Source of the DNA: a virus
Length of the DNA stretch: 28,675 nucleotides
Reading direction: 5' to 3' (one strand)
IMG/VR virus record: IMGVR_UViG_3300009194_000040
Location: 1-28,675 of that record
Shown here: positions 6,701 to 14,277 of the stretch, piece by piece
Layout: each line of letters starts with the position of its first letter
How positions within the stretch are numbered: the stretch's first letter is position 1
Program-made: the position numbers and the translations under genes
Notes under the pieces: generated by a model
The model's database searches: none
Told to the model about the DNA's origin: nothing
Seen by the model: only the letters and a program-made list of their open reading frames with translations

Positions 6701-8698
6701 TCATTCGAGGTTGTTACAGGCTTCATCGAGGCGGTAGAGCATGACGCGGAGGTAACCGCGGGTGCCTGAATCGTCACGGTCAGAGCGGTTGAGGTGCTTG
6801 GTCGGGATGGCCTGATGGACCTCGAGCATGAGCTCGGCGGCACGCCGCTGGAACTTCTTCTCAGGCTCGGAGGCCCACTCCTTGTTGCCGCACATCTGAA
6901 GGTAGGCCTGGAACAGTTCCTCGGTGCTGATGCTGTCCGCGGCCATGCTGGTGGGCTTGATGTGGTTGGTGATGAAGTAGCGGATCGAGTCGCTCTCTGA
7001 CAGAAGGCTGTCGATGCGTGCCCGCTGCTTGATGGTCACTGGGAACGAACGGCCTTGTTTCAATACACGCTGCAGTGATTCAGCGCCGGAAAGGAACCAG
7101 TTGAGAATACCGGGCCCCTCTTTATCAATCATCACATCGTGATAGTTTGGTATGACAGTTGATGGCTTAGGTTGTGAGAAGTCGAGCAGCAGCAGGCGTC
7201 GAGACCATGCACCGAGATCGCCCTGCACGTTCACTCTCAGTTTGCTATTGGCTGTGACAATGACATTCCAGTCACCGATCAGTGTCTTAACACCGTTGCG
7301 GTTCTTGAACTCTGCAATGATACGGTCGCCGCCGGTCATGGCCTTGAGGAACGATGATCCCTCGCAGGAGAGGAAGTCCGGGGCCACGTCGGCGCCAATG
7401 AGCAGGGTCTTGTCGTGGAACAGGCCGGCCTCGAAGCGCCCGCCGAGGTGGTTGGTGCGGAGCTCGGAGCAGTTCTCGTCGCCGACGAGGCGCCGGACGA
7501 CGCCGGCCACCGTCGACTTGCCGCCGCCGCCGGTGCCGGTCAGCAGGAGGATGACCTGTGGCTGGTTGCGTTGCAGGAGGGCCAGGCCGCCCCAGTGCTG
7601 CAGCATAAGCTGGTCTTCGGCCTCGGGCAGAGCGTGATCGAGGAAGGCCTGCCACATCGGGCTGGTGGCGCCTTCGACGTATCGGATGGGCGTCTGGTTG
7701 CGCGACATCCACTCCGGCGAGAAGCCATGCATCCCGTAGGGTGTGACGCGCAGGTCGACCATGACGTTCTCGGTGTGGACGATGGCGTCGGGGCGGTTGA
7801 ATGGCGCCCGCTCGACCTGAAGCTGAGCGGCCAGGTCGATCACGCCATTCGAGAACTGCGCGGTCAGCTTGGGCAGGAGGCTGCGCAGGTGTGGAGCGGC
7901 CTGGTCGGCGGCGTGGTCGAGGATGACTTTGCGGGCCATGGCCAGCACCCGCTGGCCGACTTCCTCCCGGGTCATGGACTGCCAAATGCCTCGGTCGGCT
8001 AGGTAGAAGTAGAAGCAGCCGGTGACGGTATCGAACAGAATGCGTTCCTTGGCCGCCAGGTAGGCCGCGAAGAATGGAGCCTGCAGCGTGCCGGTGCCTT
8101 GCTTCGAGAACACCCAAGGGTCGCCGTGTTGCTGCAGGAGCTCGGCGATTGCCTCGTTCTCGCCGGGCACCGGCCAGCCTTCGGGCCAGCGGATCTGGGA
8201 GAAGTCGAGGGTGATCGGAGGATTGTCGACCAGCACGGTGTACTCGCAGCCGGAGGGGTGGGTGCCCTTGACGGTCGAGAGGTTGCCGGTGCTGCGCCAT
8301 TCGTAGAGGGGTCGCCCGAGCTGCCGGCCATTGACCTCAACCATCTCGGTGGTGCTACGGGCCGATGAAGGGCCCGGGTAGGGCCCGGAGATGCGCACAC
8401 CGATCTGGGCGCCGCGGCGGCCTCGCCATCGGGCGGTGGTCTTCAGCTTCGGGTTGACGGCAAGGAAGGCATCGAGGCTCTGGTCATCGTCGAAGTCGAT
8501 CGCGCAGAACCCGCCGGAGTGCTCGCCCAGGCGAACGGCGACATTGCCGTGCTCGAGCAGGGCCTGATAGGTGGCCGCCGCGGTGCTCTGCAGGGTGTGC
8601 TGGGTGTACTTGACGAGCGGCACCTTAGTGCCCGGGCGGCAAGGCACTAGGAACAGCGGCGTGCCGAGCCATTGCTCGATCTCATGGGTGGACATCAT
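6701..8698 (-). CDS. Bifunctional primase-polymerase and SF3 helicase (D5/P4-like)
   Basis: This 665-residue protein combines an archaeo-eukaryotic-type primase-polymerase domain with a superfamily 3 helicase. The N-terminal part has AIDFDDD at 66-72 (metal-binding acidic motif) and KGTHPSG near 144-150, both typical of PrimPol domains. After a D5-like linker the helicase has Walker A GTGGGGKST at 388-396, then LLIGADV (Walker B region) and the motif around VIVTANSKLRVN, ending with an arginine-finger-like RRLLLLDF. It probably opens the origin and primes replication, possibly also extending primers. Two adjacent ATG codons are possible starts (8698 and 8695). No Shine-Dalgarno sequence is seen. 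The repeat cluster directly follows the stop. Confidence 0.93.
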   Translation of the reverse strand: MMSTHEIEQWLGTPLFLVPCRPGTKVPLVKYTQHTLQSTAAATYQALLEHGNVAVRLGEHSGGFCAIDFDDDQSLDAFLAVNPKLKTTARWRGRRGAQIGVRISGPYPGPSSARSTTEMVEVNGRQLGRPLYEWRSTGNLSTVKGTHPSGCEYTVLVDNPPITLDFSQIRWPEGWPVPGENEAIAELLQQHGDPWVFSKQGTGTLQAPFFAAYLAAKERILFDTVTGCFYFYLADRGIWQSMTREEVGQRVLAMARKVILDHAADQAAPHLRSLLPKLTAQFSNGVIDLAAQLQVERAPFNRPDAIVHTENVMVDLRVTPYGMHGFSPEWMSRNQTPIRYVEGATSPMWQAFLDHALPEAEDQLMLQHWGGLALLQRNQPQVILLLTGTGGGGKSTVAGVVRRLVGDENCSELRTNHLGGRFEAGLFHDKTLLIGADVAPDFLSCEGSSFLKAMTGGDRIIAEFKNRNGVKTLIGDWNVIVTANSKLRVNVQGDLGAWSRRLLLLDFSQPKPSTVIPNYHDVMIDKEGPGILNWFLSGAESLQRVLKQGRSFPVTIKQRARIDSLLSESDSIRYFITNHIKPTSMAADSISTEELFQAYLQMCGNKEWASEPEKKFQRRAAELMLEVHQAIPTKHLNRSDRDDSGTRGYLRVMLYRLDEACNNLE

Positions 8699-8707
8699 AT
8701 CGTGAAA

Positions 8708-9979
8708 TCAGGTCAGCGGTTCGCGGAGTTCAAAGCGGATGGCTTCCTCGGAGATGAACCAGCCCTTGGGCCATTCCTTCAGGTGCAGGCCGCCCAACGT
8801 CCTGACTCGGCTCAGCGCGACATAGCCTTGCCCGGGCTCTCGGGCCGCTCGGATGTCGATGTAGGCTGCGTCGAGAGTCAGGCCTTGGGCACGGTGTATG
8901 GTCATGGCGTAGGCGAGGCGGAGCGGATATTGCCACACGGTGACGCCCAACGTCTCGAAAAACCATTTCCTTAGCCCCACAGAAATGGTTTTGCCGCGGG
9001 TGTACACGTCGATGGTGTCGCCGCATTTGCCGGTGACGAATCCGATCTGGCCATTGGCGAACCCAGTCTCGGCGTCGTTGGTTGTGAACATCACGGCCGC
9101 CCCGATCTTGATCTGCAGCATCCGAGGCGTGCTCATGTTCTTTGTGGCGAAGTCGACGGCCTGTGTCACGCCCTTGGTGCGTGCCTCGACGGTGATGAGA
9201 TCGCCGGTAACGGTCTCGAGGCGGTAGCTGTTCCACTTGTCGACCTGAGCATTGTGGGTCAGCAGATGGGTGATCTCGGCCTTGGGGAACCATGATACAC
9301 GGGAGCGCAGCACGTCGGCGTCGGTCTTGGCCAGCTTACCGATGCGGAAGCCGCTGAGGGCCTGAACGAACAGCCTGTCGTCCTGGCGCCGGACGGTCTC
9401 GAGCTTGATCGTCTTGAAGTCGGCCTCGGCCCAGGCATCGGAGCGGAAGGCCCAGTCGTAGGGCTTGGACTGGTCGATGCGCACCGGCGGTAGCTGCAGG
9501 AAGTCACCGAGCACGATGATCTGCAGCCCGCCGAACGGCTTGGCATCCTCTCGGAGCAGCTTCAACCAGAAGTTGAGGAAATCGAATTGGCGCCCCGCCA
9601 TCATGCTGATCTCGTCGATCACGAGGATCTCGGCCTCCTCGACCCGCTTGCGGGCGTTGTGGATGGTTGGCTGATCGAACAGGCGGGTTGCGGCCTGATC
9701 GAAGGTTTCGTTGTCGCCGGGCCCGAGCTGCATCCCGCACCAGCGGTGCACCGTGGTGCCGCCGATGTTGAGAGCTGCAATGCCTGTGGGGGCGGTAATG
9801 GCGACGTTCTTGGTGGTCTCGATCTGGTGCAGGAATTGCCGCAGCAGATAGGACTTGCCGGTGCCGGCCTGCCCGGTCAGGAACACGTTCCCTCCGGTGG
9901 TCGCCCAGGTGATGAACCGGGATTCGGGCGTGAACTCCGGGAAGTCGGTGTCGATGACCGGACAGGTGGCTTGTGTCAT
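8708..9979 (-). CDS. PIF1-family SF1B DNA helicase
   Basis: The 423-residue product is a PIF1-like 5'-3' helicase. Walker A is GQAGTGKS at residues 36-43. Motif Ia is ITAPTGIAALNIGG. Walker B is VIDEISM at 120-126. Motif III is GDFLQLPPV near 195. The C-terminal region has AMTIHRAQGLTLD and GQGYVALSRVRTLGGL, the classic family ending. It likely helps fork progress, recombination or removal of DNA structures. The GC-rich hairpins near 6.6 kb are possible substrates (inference). It sits between the exonuclease and the primase-helicase with very short gaps, without Shine-Dalgarno sites, in one operon. Confidence 0.95.
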   Translation of the reverse strand: MTQATCPVIDTDFPEFTPESRFITWATTGGNVFLTGQAGTGKSYLLRQFLHQIETTKNVAITAPTGIAALNIGGTTVHRWCGMQLGPGDNETFDQAATRLFDQPTIHNARKRVEEAEILVIDEISMMAGRQFDFLNFWLKLLREDAKPFGGLQIIVLGDFLQLPPVRIDQSKPYDWAFRSDAWAEADFKTIKLETVRRQDDRLFVQALSGFRIGKLAKTDADVLRSRVSWFPKAEITHLLTHNAQVDKWNSYRLETVTGDLITVEARTKGVTQAVDFATKNMSTPRMLQIKIGAAVMFTTNDAETGFANGQIGFVTGKCGDTIDVYTRGKTISVGLRKWFFETLGVTVWQYPLRLAYAMTIHRAQGLTLDAAYIDIRAAREPGQGYVALSRVRTLGGLHLKEWPKGWFISEEAIRFELREPLT

Positions 9980-9980
9980 A

Positions 9981-10646
9981 TCAGTAGAGTTCCGGGCAAA
10001 GCACGTCGTGAACCTTCTGAGTCAGCTCGACATCCTGCACGGCATAGGCGATGGCGGCCTCACGATCCCGGAGCCACAGGTCGGAGAAGTCGGCGCCGCT
10101 GCCAGACTTTTCTCCGAGGTTCAGGTGACGGCAGATTGCAGCCAGGCTGCCGTGGGCTCGGTTGTCTCCGAGCTGCCAGATCTCCCGTAGGTCGACGATG
10201 AGGTCGTTCCAGTAACGGCCATGCCGGAGCCAGTAAGGCGGCGTCACACGGTGCTTCCAGGAGCGTTTGTAGAGGAACGGCAGGTCGAAGGCCTTGGTGT
10301 TGAATCCGACCAGTCGTGGCTGGCGCTCGAAGCCGGCAACGATCTTCCACCATTGCACCAGCATTTCCTTTTCGCCGTCGGCATCGGAGCACAGCACCCG
10401 GGCCTTCTCGCCGGGCAGTTTGTATCCGATGCAGAGCACCTGGCCGCTCAATGCATCCAAGGCAGCGTTCTTGATGTAGTCGGTGACGTGGTTCTCCTCG
10501 GCCTTCTGGATCTTCTCGGCGATCAGGTCGGGATTCTTGATGTTGCCGAGTTTGACCTGCGACGGGTCAAACGGCGGGATGACGAGCTCAGGTCGCGGTA
10601 ACGGGCCGGTCTCGATATCGAATATGATGATGGGATTAGCGGGCAT
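9981..10646 (-). CDS. DEDDy 3'-5' exonuclease
   Basis: The 221-residue product has the exonuclease fold of DNA polymerase proofreading domains. Exo I is FDIETG with Asp10 and Glu12. Exo II is GFNTKAFDLPFL with Asn116 and Asp121. Exo III is YAVQD with Tyr201 and Asp205. This makes the full D-E-D-D set with the tyrosine variant. It resembles the predicted stand-alone family related to PolB exonuclease domains. No polymerase domain is attached and none is found elsewhere in the window. It may proofread for the primase-polymerase or process recombination ends (inference). The ATG overlaps the end of the preceding gene by 11 bases. Confidence 0.9.
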   Translation of the reverse strand: MPANPIIIFDIETGPLPRPELVIPPFDPSQVKLGNIKNPDLIAEKIQKAEENHVTDYIKNAALDALSGQVLCIGYKLPGEKARVLCSDADGEKEMLVQWWKIVAGFERQPRLVGFNTKAFDLPFLYKRSWKHRVTPPYWLRHGRYWNDLIVDLREIWQLGDNRAHGSLAAICRHLNLGEKSGSGADFSDLWLRDREAAIAYAVQDVELTQKVHDVLCPELY

Positions 10647-10956
10647 CTGTTTTTGGTCGGTTGAGGCTGTAGTAGGCTGTGCTGACTGAGACTGAGAAGT
10701 GTTTGGCGATCTCCCGGTAGGAGTGCCACGGGTTGGTTTTTCGCCACTCTTGAATGCGAGACATCATCTCCTTGTTGATCTGGTAACGGCTCATCGGCTT
10801 GCGTGTCTGTGGCTTCCAGTGGGGCTGGCGCTTGGTTTTCTTCCTCGGCTTCTTGATGGCCTCCTGGTTGGCCGGAGGCTGTGGCGCCGGCCTGACGTAG
10901 CCAGGAGGCGGTGCGCAGAGCGCTGCGATACGTTCTGCAGAAAGGTTGAGCTTCAT
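10636..10956 (-). CDS. Small helix-turn-helix DNA-binding protein
   Basis: The 106-residue form starts at the ATG at 10956 (MKLNLSAERIAAL). An upstream in-frame extension to 11007 is possible but less likely. The first third is proline rich, the middle is very basic (KKPRKKTKRQPHWKPQTRKP), and the C-terminus carries a helix-turn-helix: WHSYREIAKHFSVSVSTAYYSLNR. A sequence-specific regulator or replication accessory protein is plausible. The start follows the A/C-rich leader GCATCACATCAA without a Shine-Dalgarno sequence. The end overlaps the exonuclease start by 11 bases. Confidence 0.65.
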   Translation of the reverse strand: MKLNLSAERIAALCAPPPGYVRPAPQPPANQEAIKKPRKKTKRQPHWKPQTRKPMSRYQINKEMMSRIQEWRKTNPWHSYREIAKHFSVSVSTAYYSLNRPKTDAR

Positions 10957-11014
10957 TTGATGTGATGCGCGTTTGTCCGCCGATGCGCGCCCCCGGCAAC
11001 GAACCATGAGTCCT

Positions 11015-11416
11015 TCAGCAACGGGCTGAAGAAAGTGTCTTGCCGCAGTGCGGGCAGATGTTGAGCTGGTACTGAGGCTCGACGCCCAACCAGTCGCAGA
11101 TCTCGTGATAGGTCTTCACGCCGAAATTGGCGACACAGCCCGGCCGGATGTGGCCTTTTTTGAAGAGATCGAGAGCCTCGTCACGATTGCGGATGCCGAT
11201 GGCCTCGATGAACCCGAGGCACCGGACGGTGAATGGGTAGCCCCATTCGGCCATGATGGCCTCGCGCCGGCCGTACTCCCGGAGGATCTGGTCGATGCGC
11301 TGCTTGGTCAAATTGAACCGAGCGGCGATCTGATGCAGCTTGAGCCCTTCATTGCGCAGCGCCAGCACCTGCGGGATCAGCTCGTCGGTCTTCTGCTGTG
11401 GTTTGCGTGTGGCCAT
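11015..11416 (-). CDS. Sigma4-like HTH plus alpha-CTD-like protein with zinc knuckle
   Basis: This 133-residue protein has three recognisable parts. Residues about 16-49 form a helix-turn-helix like sigma region 4 (LKLHQIAARFNLTKQRIDQILREYG). Residues about 63-111 look like the helix-hairpin-helix of the RNA polymerase alpha C-terminal domain (IEAIGIRNRDEALDLFKKG, then IRPGCVANFGVKTYHEI). The end has CPHC at 121-124 and a final cysteine. The combination suggests a compact transcription regulator imitating two promoter-contacting domains (inference). It lies after the SSB gene with a 7-base gap and no Shine-Dalgarno sequence. Confidence 0.7.
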   Translation of the reverse strand: MATRKPQQKTDELIPQVLALRNEGLKLHQIAARFNLTKQRIDQILREYGRREAIMAEWGYPFTVRCLGFIEAIGIRNRDEALDLFKKGHIRPGCVANFGVKTYHEICDWLGVEPQYQLNICPHCGKTLSSARC

Positions 11417-11423
11417 GGCGTGA

Positions 11424-12194
11424 TCAATAAGGGATCTCGTCGGAATCCTGATCCGCGGCCTCGGTGGCGAACTTCGCCTGATACCAGTCGAGCGCCTTGA
11501 TCAGCCGGCGGTCGTCCGCGGTGGTCTTCTCTTGGGCCTTGGTCTTCGGCAGCCAGTGCTCGATCAGGGCTCCGATGGCTTCCTCGGTCATCTCGCGCAG
11601 CTCGACGCCCTTGTGCTTGCCGACGTGCACCTTGGTCTTCGAGAGATCGGTCTCCTCCTGATTGTCCTGGCTGCCGGAGGTCTTCCGGTAGCTCGTATCG
11701 CCGCCTTCGGTGGCCTGGGTGCTGCCGTCCTTAGCCGGCCTGTCCTGCAGGCGCACCCACAGGCCCGAGGCCTGCAGTGCCTCACCGGCCTTGTGCGGTG
11801 TGATCAGCTTGATGTTGGCGAAGGTCTTCGATCCGTCCTGGCTCTGCTCGTGGACGATGACGACATTGGCCGGGCGCCCGATGAGCTGGTCGAGGTCGAG
11901 GCTGCTGGTCTCCTGGTCGGTGAGTTTGCGCCCGAACCAGTCGCGCAGGAACTTGGTCAGGCCTGCCTTCTCGTGCAGGCTCGGTGTCATGGGGGCGGTC
12001 ATGACCACCCAGGGCTGTGCCGGGTTACGGCTTTTGTCGATGAGATCGAGCTCGAAGGCGATCTTGAACTTCTCCTTGGTGCCGTACTGCGTTTCGTATG
12101 GCTTGAGAGGCGTGATATCAACGCACACTGCACGGCCATTGTATTCGGGGCACGGGGCGTAATCCTTGCCACCTGTTTTTCCACTTACGATCAT
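11424..12194 (-). CDS. Single-stranded DNA-binding-like protein
   Basis: The 256-residue protein has an OB-like beta-rich N-terminal half (residues about 1-135, with YNGRAVCVDITPL, FKIAFELDLID and PANVVIVHEQ). A low-complexity Gln/Thr/Asp linker follows, then a helical Lys-rich region and a very acidic tip, DQDSDEIPY, closely matching the DDDIPF tail by which SSB proteins contact partner proteins. Its position at the head of the replication genes agrees with an SSB or T7 gp2.5-like function. The gene has a CAA-repeat leader and no Shine-Dalgarno sequence, which suggests strong, unstructured-leader translation. Confidence 0.7.
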   Translation of the reverse strand: MIVSGKTGGKDYAPCPEYNGRAVCVDITPLKPYETQYGTKEKFKIAFELDLIDKSRNPAQPWVVMTAPMTPSLHEKAGLTKFLRDWFGRKLTDQETSSLDLDQLIGRPANVVIVHEQSQDGSKTFANIKLITPHKAGEALQASGLWVRLQDRPAKDGSTQATEGGDTSYRKTSGSQDNQEETDLSKTKVHVGKHKGVELREMTEEAIGALIEHWLPKTKAQEKTTADDRRLIKALDWYQAKFATEAADQDSDEIPY

Positions 12195-12227
12195 GTTTAC
12201 GTCTTACGTTGTGTTGTTGTTGTTGTG
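12195..12227 (-). promoter_or_regulatory. CAA-repeat leader before the SSB-like gene
   Basis: The 33 bases before the ATG read on the minus strand as CACAACAACAACAACACAA followed by CGTAAGACGTAAAC. There is no Shine-Dalgarno motif. Unstructured CAA-repeat leaders are known to enhance translation. Here it precedes a protein normally needed in high amounts. This is a direct sequence observation; the enhancer role is inference. Confidence 0.55.
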
Positions 12228-12425
12228 TTATTTCGAGGCCTGCTTTTCGACCTCGGAAAGTTGCTGGGCCATCTTCATGTAGTTCGCCCAATAGTCCGGG
12301 AATGCATCCCGCAGCTTCTTCAGGTTGCTGGGATCTGCAGCCAGTGCCGCGGCGCCCAAGGCACGCACGAAGCTGCCGCCGTACTCCTGCATGGTCCTAG
12401 CCACATCTCGATCGGTGACGTTCAC
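12228..12425 (-). CDS. Small helical protein, unknown
   Basis: The 65-residue product begins at a GTG that overlaps the previous stop as GTGA and is preceded by GGAAAGGG, a good ribosome site. It is helical, with NLKKLRDAFPDYWANYMKMAQQL near the C-terminus. It has no cysteines and no membrane segment. It is not recognised. It is the last gene of the small-ORF chain before the SSB leader. Confidence 0.6.
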   Translation of the reverse strand: MNVTDRDVARTMQEYGGSFVRALGAAALAADPSNLKKLRDAFPDYWANYMKMAQQLSEVEKQASK

Positions 12426-12571
12426 TTGGTTCCCTTTCCTCTGCGGCGCGTCCAGTAGGACGTGTATTCCATTTTCTTGGCCTTGCTGGCCGCCACGATC
12501 TCGGTGATCTCGCCCTTGCGGAAGCGGTAGTGTCCGGTGCCTTCGTGTCTGAGTTTGTCTGCTTTGTTCAT
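12422..12571 (-). CDS. Small basic protein, unknown (49 aa)
   Basis: This short frame starts with ATG in an ATGA overlap with the preceding gene and ends with a GTGA overlap with the next, which supports that it is translated. The product is very basic (GHYRFRKGEITEIVAASKAKKMEY, then WTRRRGKGTK), so nucleic-acid binding is possible. No family is recognised. The terminal codons carry the GGAAAGGG ribosome site of the following gene. Confidence 0.55.
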   Translation of the reverse strand: MNKADKLRHEGTGHYRFRKGEITEIVAASKAKKMEYTSYWTRRRGKGTK

Positions 12572-12792
12572 GGTTTCAGATCCCTGCATTGCTTGATGGC
12601 GTCGTCGATGGCTTTACGCATCATCGGCCATTCCTCTGGGTTGATGCTGACTTTACCATGGCCATCAGCAGATTGACTGACCTCGACGTACTCACCGCCG
12701 CCTTCATCAACGATCTCGATGTCGGTGCATTCCATGGAAAGCATGTGGTCGTCGGTAGGTGACAGCACCCATTTGATCGGTCGCAGTTTCAT
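12568..12792 (-). CDS. Small acidic protein, unknown (74 aa)
   Basis: The preferred ATG is at 12792 because GGAGGGACG stands directly before it and it overlaps the previous stop as ATGA; an upstream in-frame ATG at 12807 is weaker. The protein begins MKLRPIKWVLSP, then has an acidic beta-like stretch (MECTDIEIVDEGGGEYVEV) and a C-terminal helix ending in DLKP. It is not recognised. Chain position and coupling to both neighbours are the evidence that it is real. Confidence 0.6.
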   Translation of the reverse strand: MKLRPIKWVLSPTDDHMLSMECTDIEIVDEGGGEYVEVSQSADGHGKVSINPEEWPMMRKAIDDAIKQCRDLKP

Positions 12793-13130
12793 CGTCCCTC
12801 CAACCATTTTTTGAGGTCGTTCAGTTCGTCCTCTTTGGCTTCTAGCTCATTGATCCGCTCACGGGCTTTGAGCAGTGCGGCGCGATAGCGGTCTGATCTT
12901 GTTCCAAGCGTGTAGATGTACTCTCCGTCCTCGATGAGCCTTGTTTTGTAGGCTTGGACGTCCAATTCCAGCTCATTGACCCGCTTGTTCGCACCAGCCA
13001 GTTGCCGCTCTAGCTGACGGGCGAAGCCAGCCTTCACGAACTTGGTGAACGCAACCGTGACTGTCGGCTGCCGGTCTGTGCGAGGGGTTTTGCTTCCGAC
13101 CATTTTGTTGGCGTTAACAAGATGGTTCAT
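12789..13130 (-). CDS. TPRTD-motif coiled-coil protein
   Basis: The 113-residue product shares SKTPRTD near its N-terminus and FARQLERQLAGANKRVNELE with the SDTPRTD proteins at 14274-14588 and 14692-14937. The rest is a charged coiled coil with two heptad-rich helices (residues about 38-70 and 80-113). Function is unknown. The ATG at 13130 is 2 bases after the preceding stop. The end overlaps the next start as ATGA, and its last codons supply GGAGGGACG to that gene. Confidence 0.65.
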   Translation of the reverse strand: MNHLVNANKMVGSKTPRTDRQPTVTVAFTKFVKAGFARQLERQLAGANKRVNELELDVQAYKTRLIEDGEYIYTLGTRSDRYRAALLKARERINELEAKEDELNDLKKWLEGR

Positions 13131-13132
13131 AG

Positions 13133-13330
13133 TCAGAATTCTCTTAAGTGGTACACACGCTTCCGAAGCTCTGCGAGTTTAGCCTGCTTCTTGCCGATTC
13201 CGTAATGAACATCATACGATGTAGCGCACTTTCCATCTGGGGCATAAAACCGGCAGTAATTTTCAAGATAAACGATGCGCTCTGTCATTCGACGAATACG
13301 CCAGTTGCGATACCATTTGAGCGGATTCAT
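13133..13330 (-). CDS. Small basic protein, unknown (65 aa)
   Basis: The product begins MNPLKWYRNWRIRRMTERIVYLENYC and ends KQAKLAELRKRVYHLREF, so it is basic with two helices flanking a short YAPDGKCATSYDVHYG loop. The gene is visibly AT-richer than the flanking replication genes. It overlaps the preceding gene as ATGA, with GGAGTCAAAGCC before the ATG as a ribosome site. No family is recognised. Confidence 0.6.
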   Translation of the reverse strand: MNPLKWYRNWRIRRMTERIVYLENYCRFYAPDGKCATSYDVHYGIGKKQAKLAELRKRVYHLREF

Positions 13331-13575
13331 GGCTTTGACTCCACTCGTTCACGCCCAAGAGCCTCACGCGCATCATCTCGGACGTAGTTGTTCACGGCGT
13401 AGCCCAGATCTTCAGGATCTAGGAATCGGTTGATGAATGACTCGGTTCGCTTGATGCACTCTTGCTGCTCTTCAAGACGCTGCGCTGCTTCGGCAATCGC
13501 TACTGAGACAACGCCATCATTACCTTCGGATACGATTCGCATCGCTTTGATCAGTGTTTCGGTTGAGGTATTCAC
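13327..13575 (-). CDS. STETLI-family small protein, copy 2
   Basis: The 82-residue product starts at a GTG within the junction sequence (GTGA overlap, AAGGAGG eight bases before it). Its N-terminus, TSTETLIKAM, and the block VAIAEAAQRLEEQQE are nearly the same as in the gene at 13736-13942, so the two are paralogues. After the shared block the copies differ: this one has a NRFLDPEDLGYAVNNYVRDDAREALGR-type C-terminal part, apparently replaced by recombination. Function is unknown. Confidence 0.65.
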   Translation of the reverse strand: MNTSTETLIKAMRIVSEGNDGVVSVAIAEAAQRLEEQQECIKRTESFINRFLDPEDLGYAVNNYVRDDAREALGRERVESKP

Positions 13576-13739
13576 GGCTTGGCCTCCTTGTTTATCATGT
13601 CAAGTAACTCATCTCTTACTCGATGCTTTACAACCGACTCTGCAAGACCTCCATCTGAAGATTGTCTGGCCTGTTCAGATTTCGCGTCGATTGCTGCATC
13701 AATGTATTCCAATAGTTTGTTTAATAGTTCTTCGCTCAC
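13572..13739 (-). CDS. Small protein with GTG start (55 aa)
   Basis: This frame starts with GTG at 13739 (VSEELLNKLLEYIDAAID) in a GTGA overlap, preceded by AAGGAGG in the end of the gene upstream, and ends with KEAKP in another GTGA overlap. The protein is acidic and helical, with no known domain. The AT-rich composition (many TTA, ATA and AGA codons) differs from neighbouring replication genes. Its reality rests on the exact fit between two junctions and the uninterrupted frame. Confidence 0.6.
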   Translation of the reverse strand: MSEELLNKLLEYIDAAIDAKSEQARQSSDGGLAESVVKHRVRDELLDMINKEAKP

Positions 13740-13942
13740 GGCTTCACCTCCTTCTCATTCCACAGCAGCAGATCGGCGCGGAGAGCGTCGTTCTCCTGCT
13801 CTAGTTGGGAGATGCGCTCCTGCTGCTCCTCCAGACGCTGCGCTGCTTCAGCAATCGCCGCGTTGGCCACGCCATCGTCGGATTGGATTTCTGTTGCCAA
13901 TATGTGCATGGCTGCGATTAGTGTTTCGGTTGATGTTCTCAC
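13736..13942 (-). CDS. STETLI-family small coiled-coil protein, copy 1
   Basis: The start chosen is GTG at 13942 because it lies in the conserved GTGA junction with AAGGAAG in front; this gives 68 residues, VRTSTETLIAAM onward. It shares the N-terminal block and AIAEAAQRLEEQQERI with the gene at 13327-13575. It then continues as a leucine-rich coiled coil, ISQLEQENDALRADLLLW, ending EVKP. Function is unknown; such short coiled coils may mediate oligomerisation. Confidence 0.65.
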   Translation of the reverse strand: MRTSTETLIAAMHILATEIQSDDGVANAAIAEAAQRLEEQQERISQLEQENDALRADLLLWNEKEVKP

Positions 13943-14277
13943 AGCTTGGCTTCCTTGGCTTTGCGCCATTTATCTCTGGTTTTAGACCCTAGCGGACAGA
14001 ACGCTTTAAACTCGGAACACATCTCATCACCGGCCTCCTCCAGCCGCTTGATGCGCTCTCGCGCTTCATCACGCTGCTTCGTAAGCATTTGAATCTCACG
14101 CTTGCGACAGCCATCAGATTGACCAGTCCGTTTCCATTGATCGTCCGACCACATGATGTCTTGAATGGTCTTACACTTGTAAGTCGCAAACATACCATCC
14201 TCTGACACCAGCAGGTTTCCAACATGAACCATGATCGGCGACTCACAGAACGGGCATTTGTCTGGTACGGTTTTCAC
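13939..14277 (-). CDS. Zinc-knuckle plus coiled-coil protein
   Basis: The GTG at 14277 in the junction repeat gives 112 residues. The N-terminus has KCPFC and a later YKC, a zinc-ribbon-like arrangement, and a C-terminal coiled coil has RERIKRLEEAGDEM, closely matching the gene at 14692-14937. It ends with WRKAKEAKL, the junction-derived peptide. The nucleotide match of the coiled-coil part to the other gene is high (31 of 34 bases). It looks like a different combination of the same modules. Confidence 0.65.
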   Translation of the reverse strand: MKTVPDKCPFCESPIMVHVGNLLVSEDGMFATYKCKTIQDIMWSDDQWKRTGQSDGCRKREIQMLTKQRDEARERIKRLEEAGDEMCSEFKAFCPLGSKTRDKWRKAKEAKL

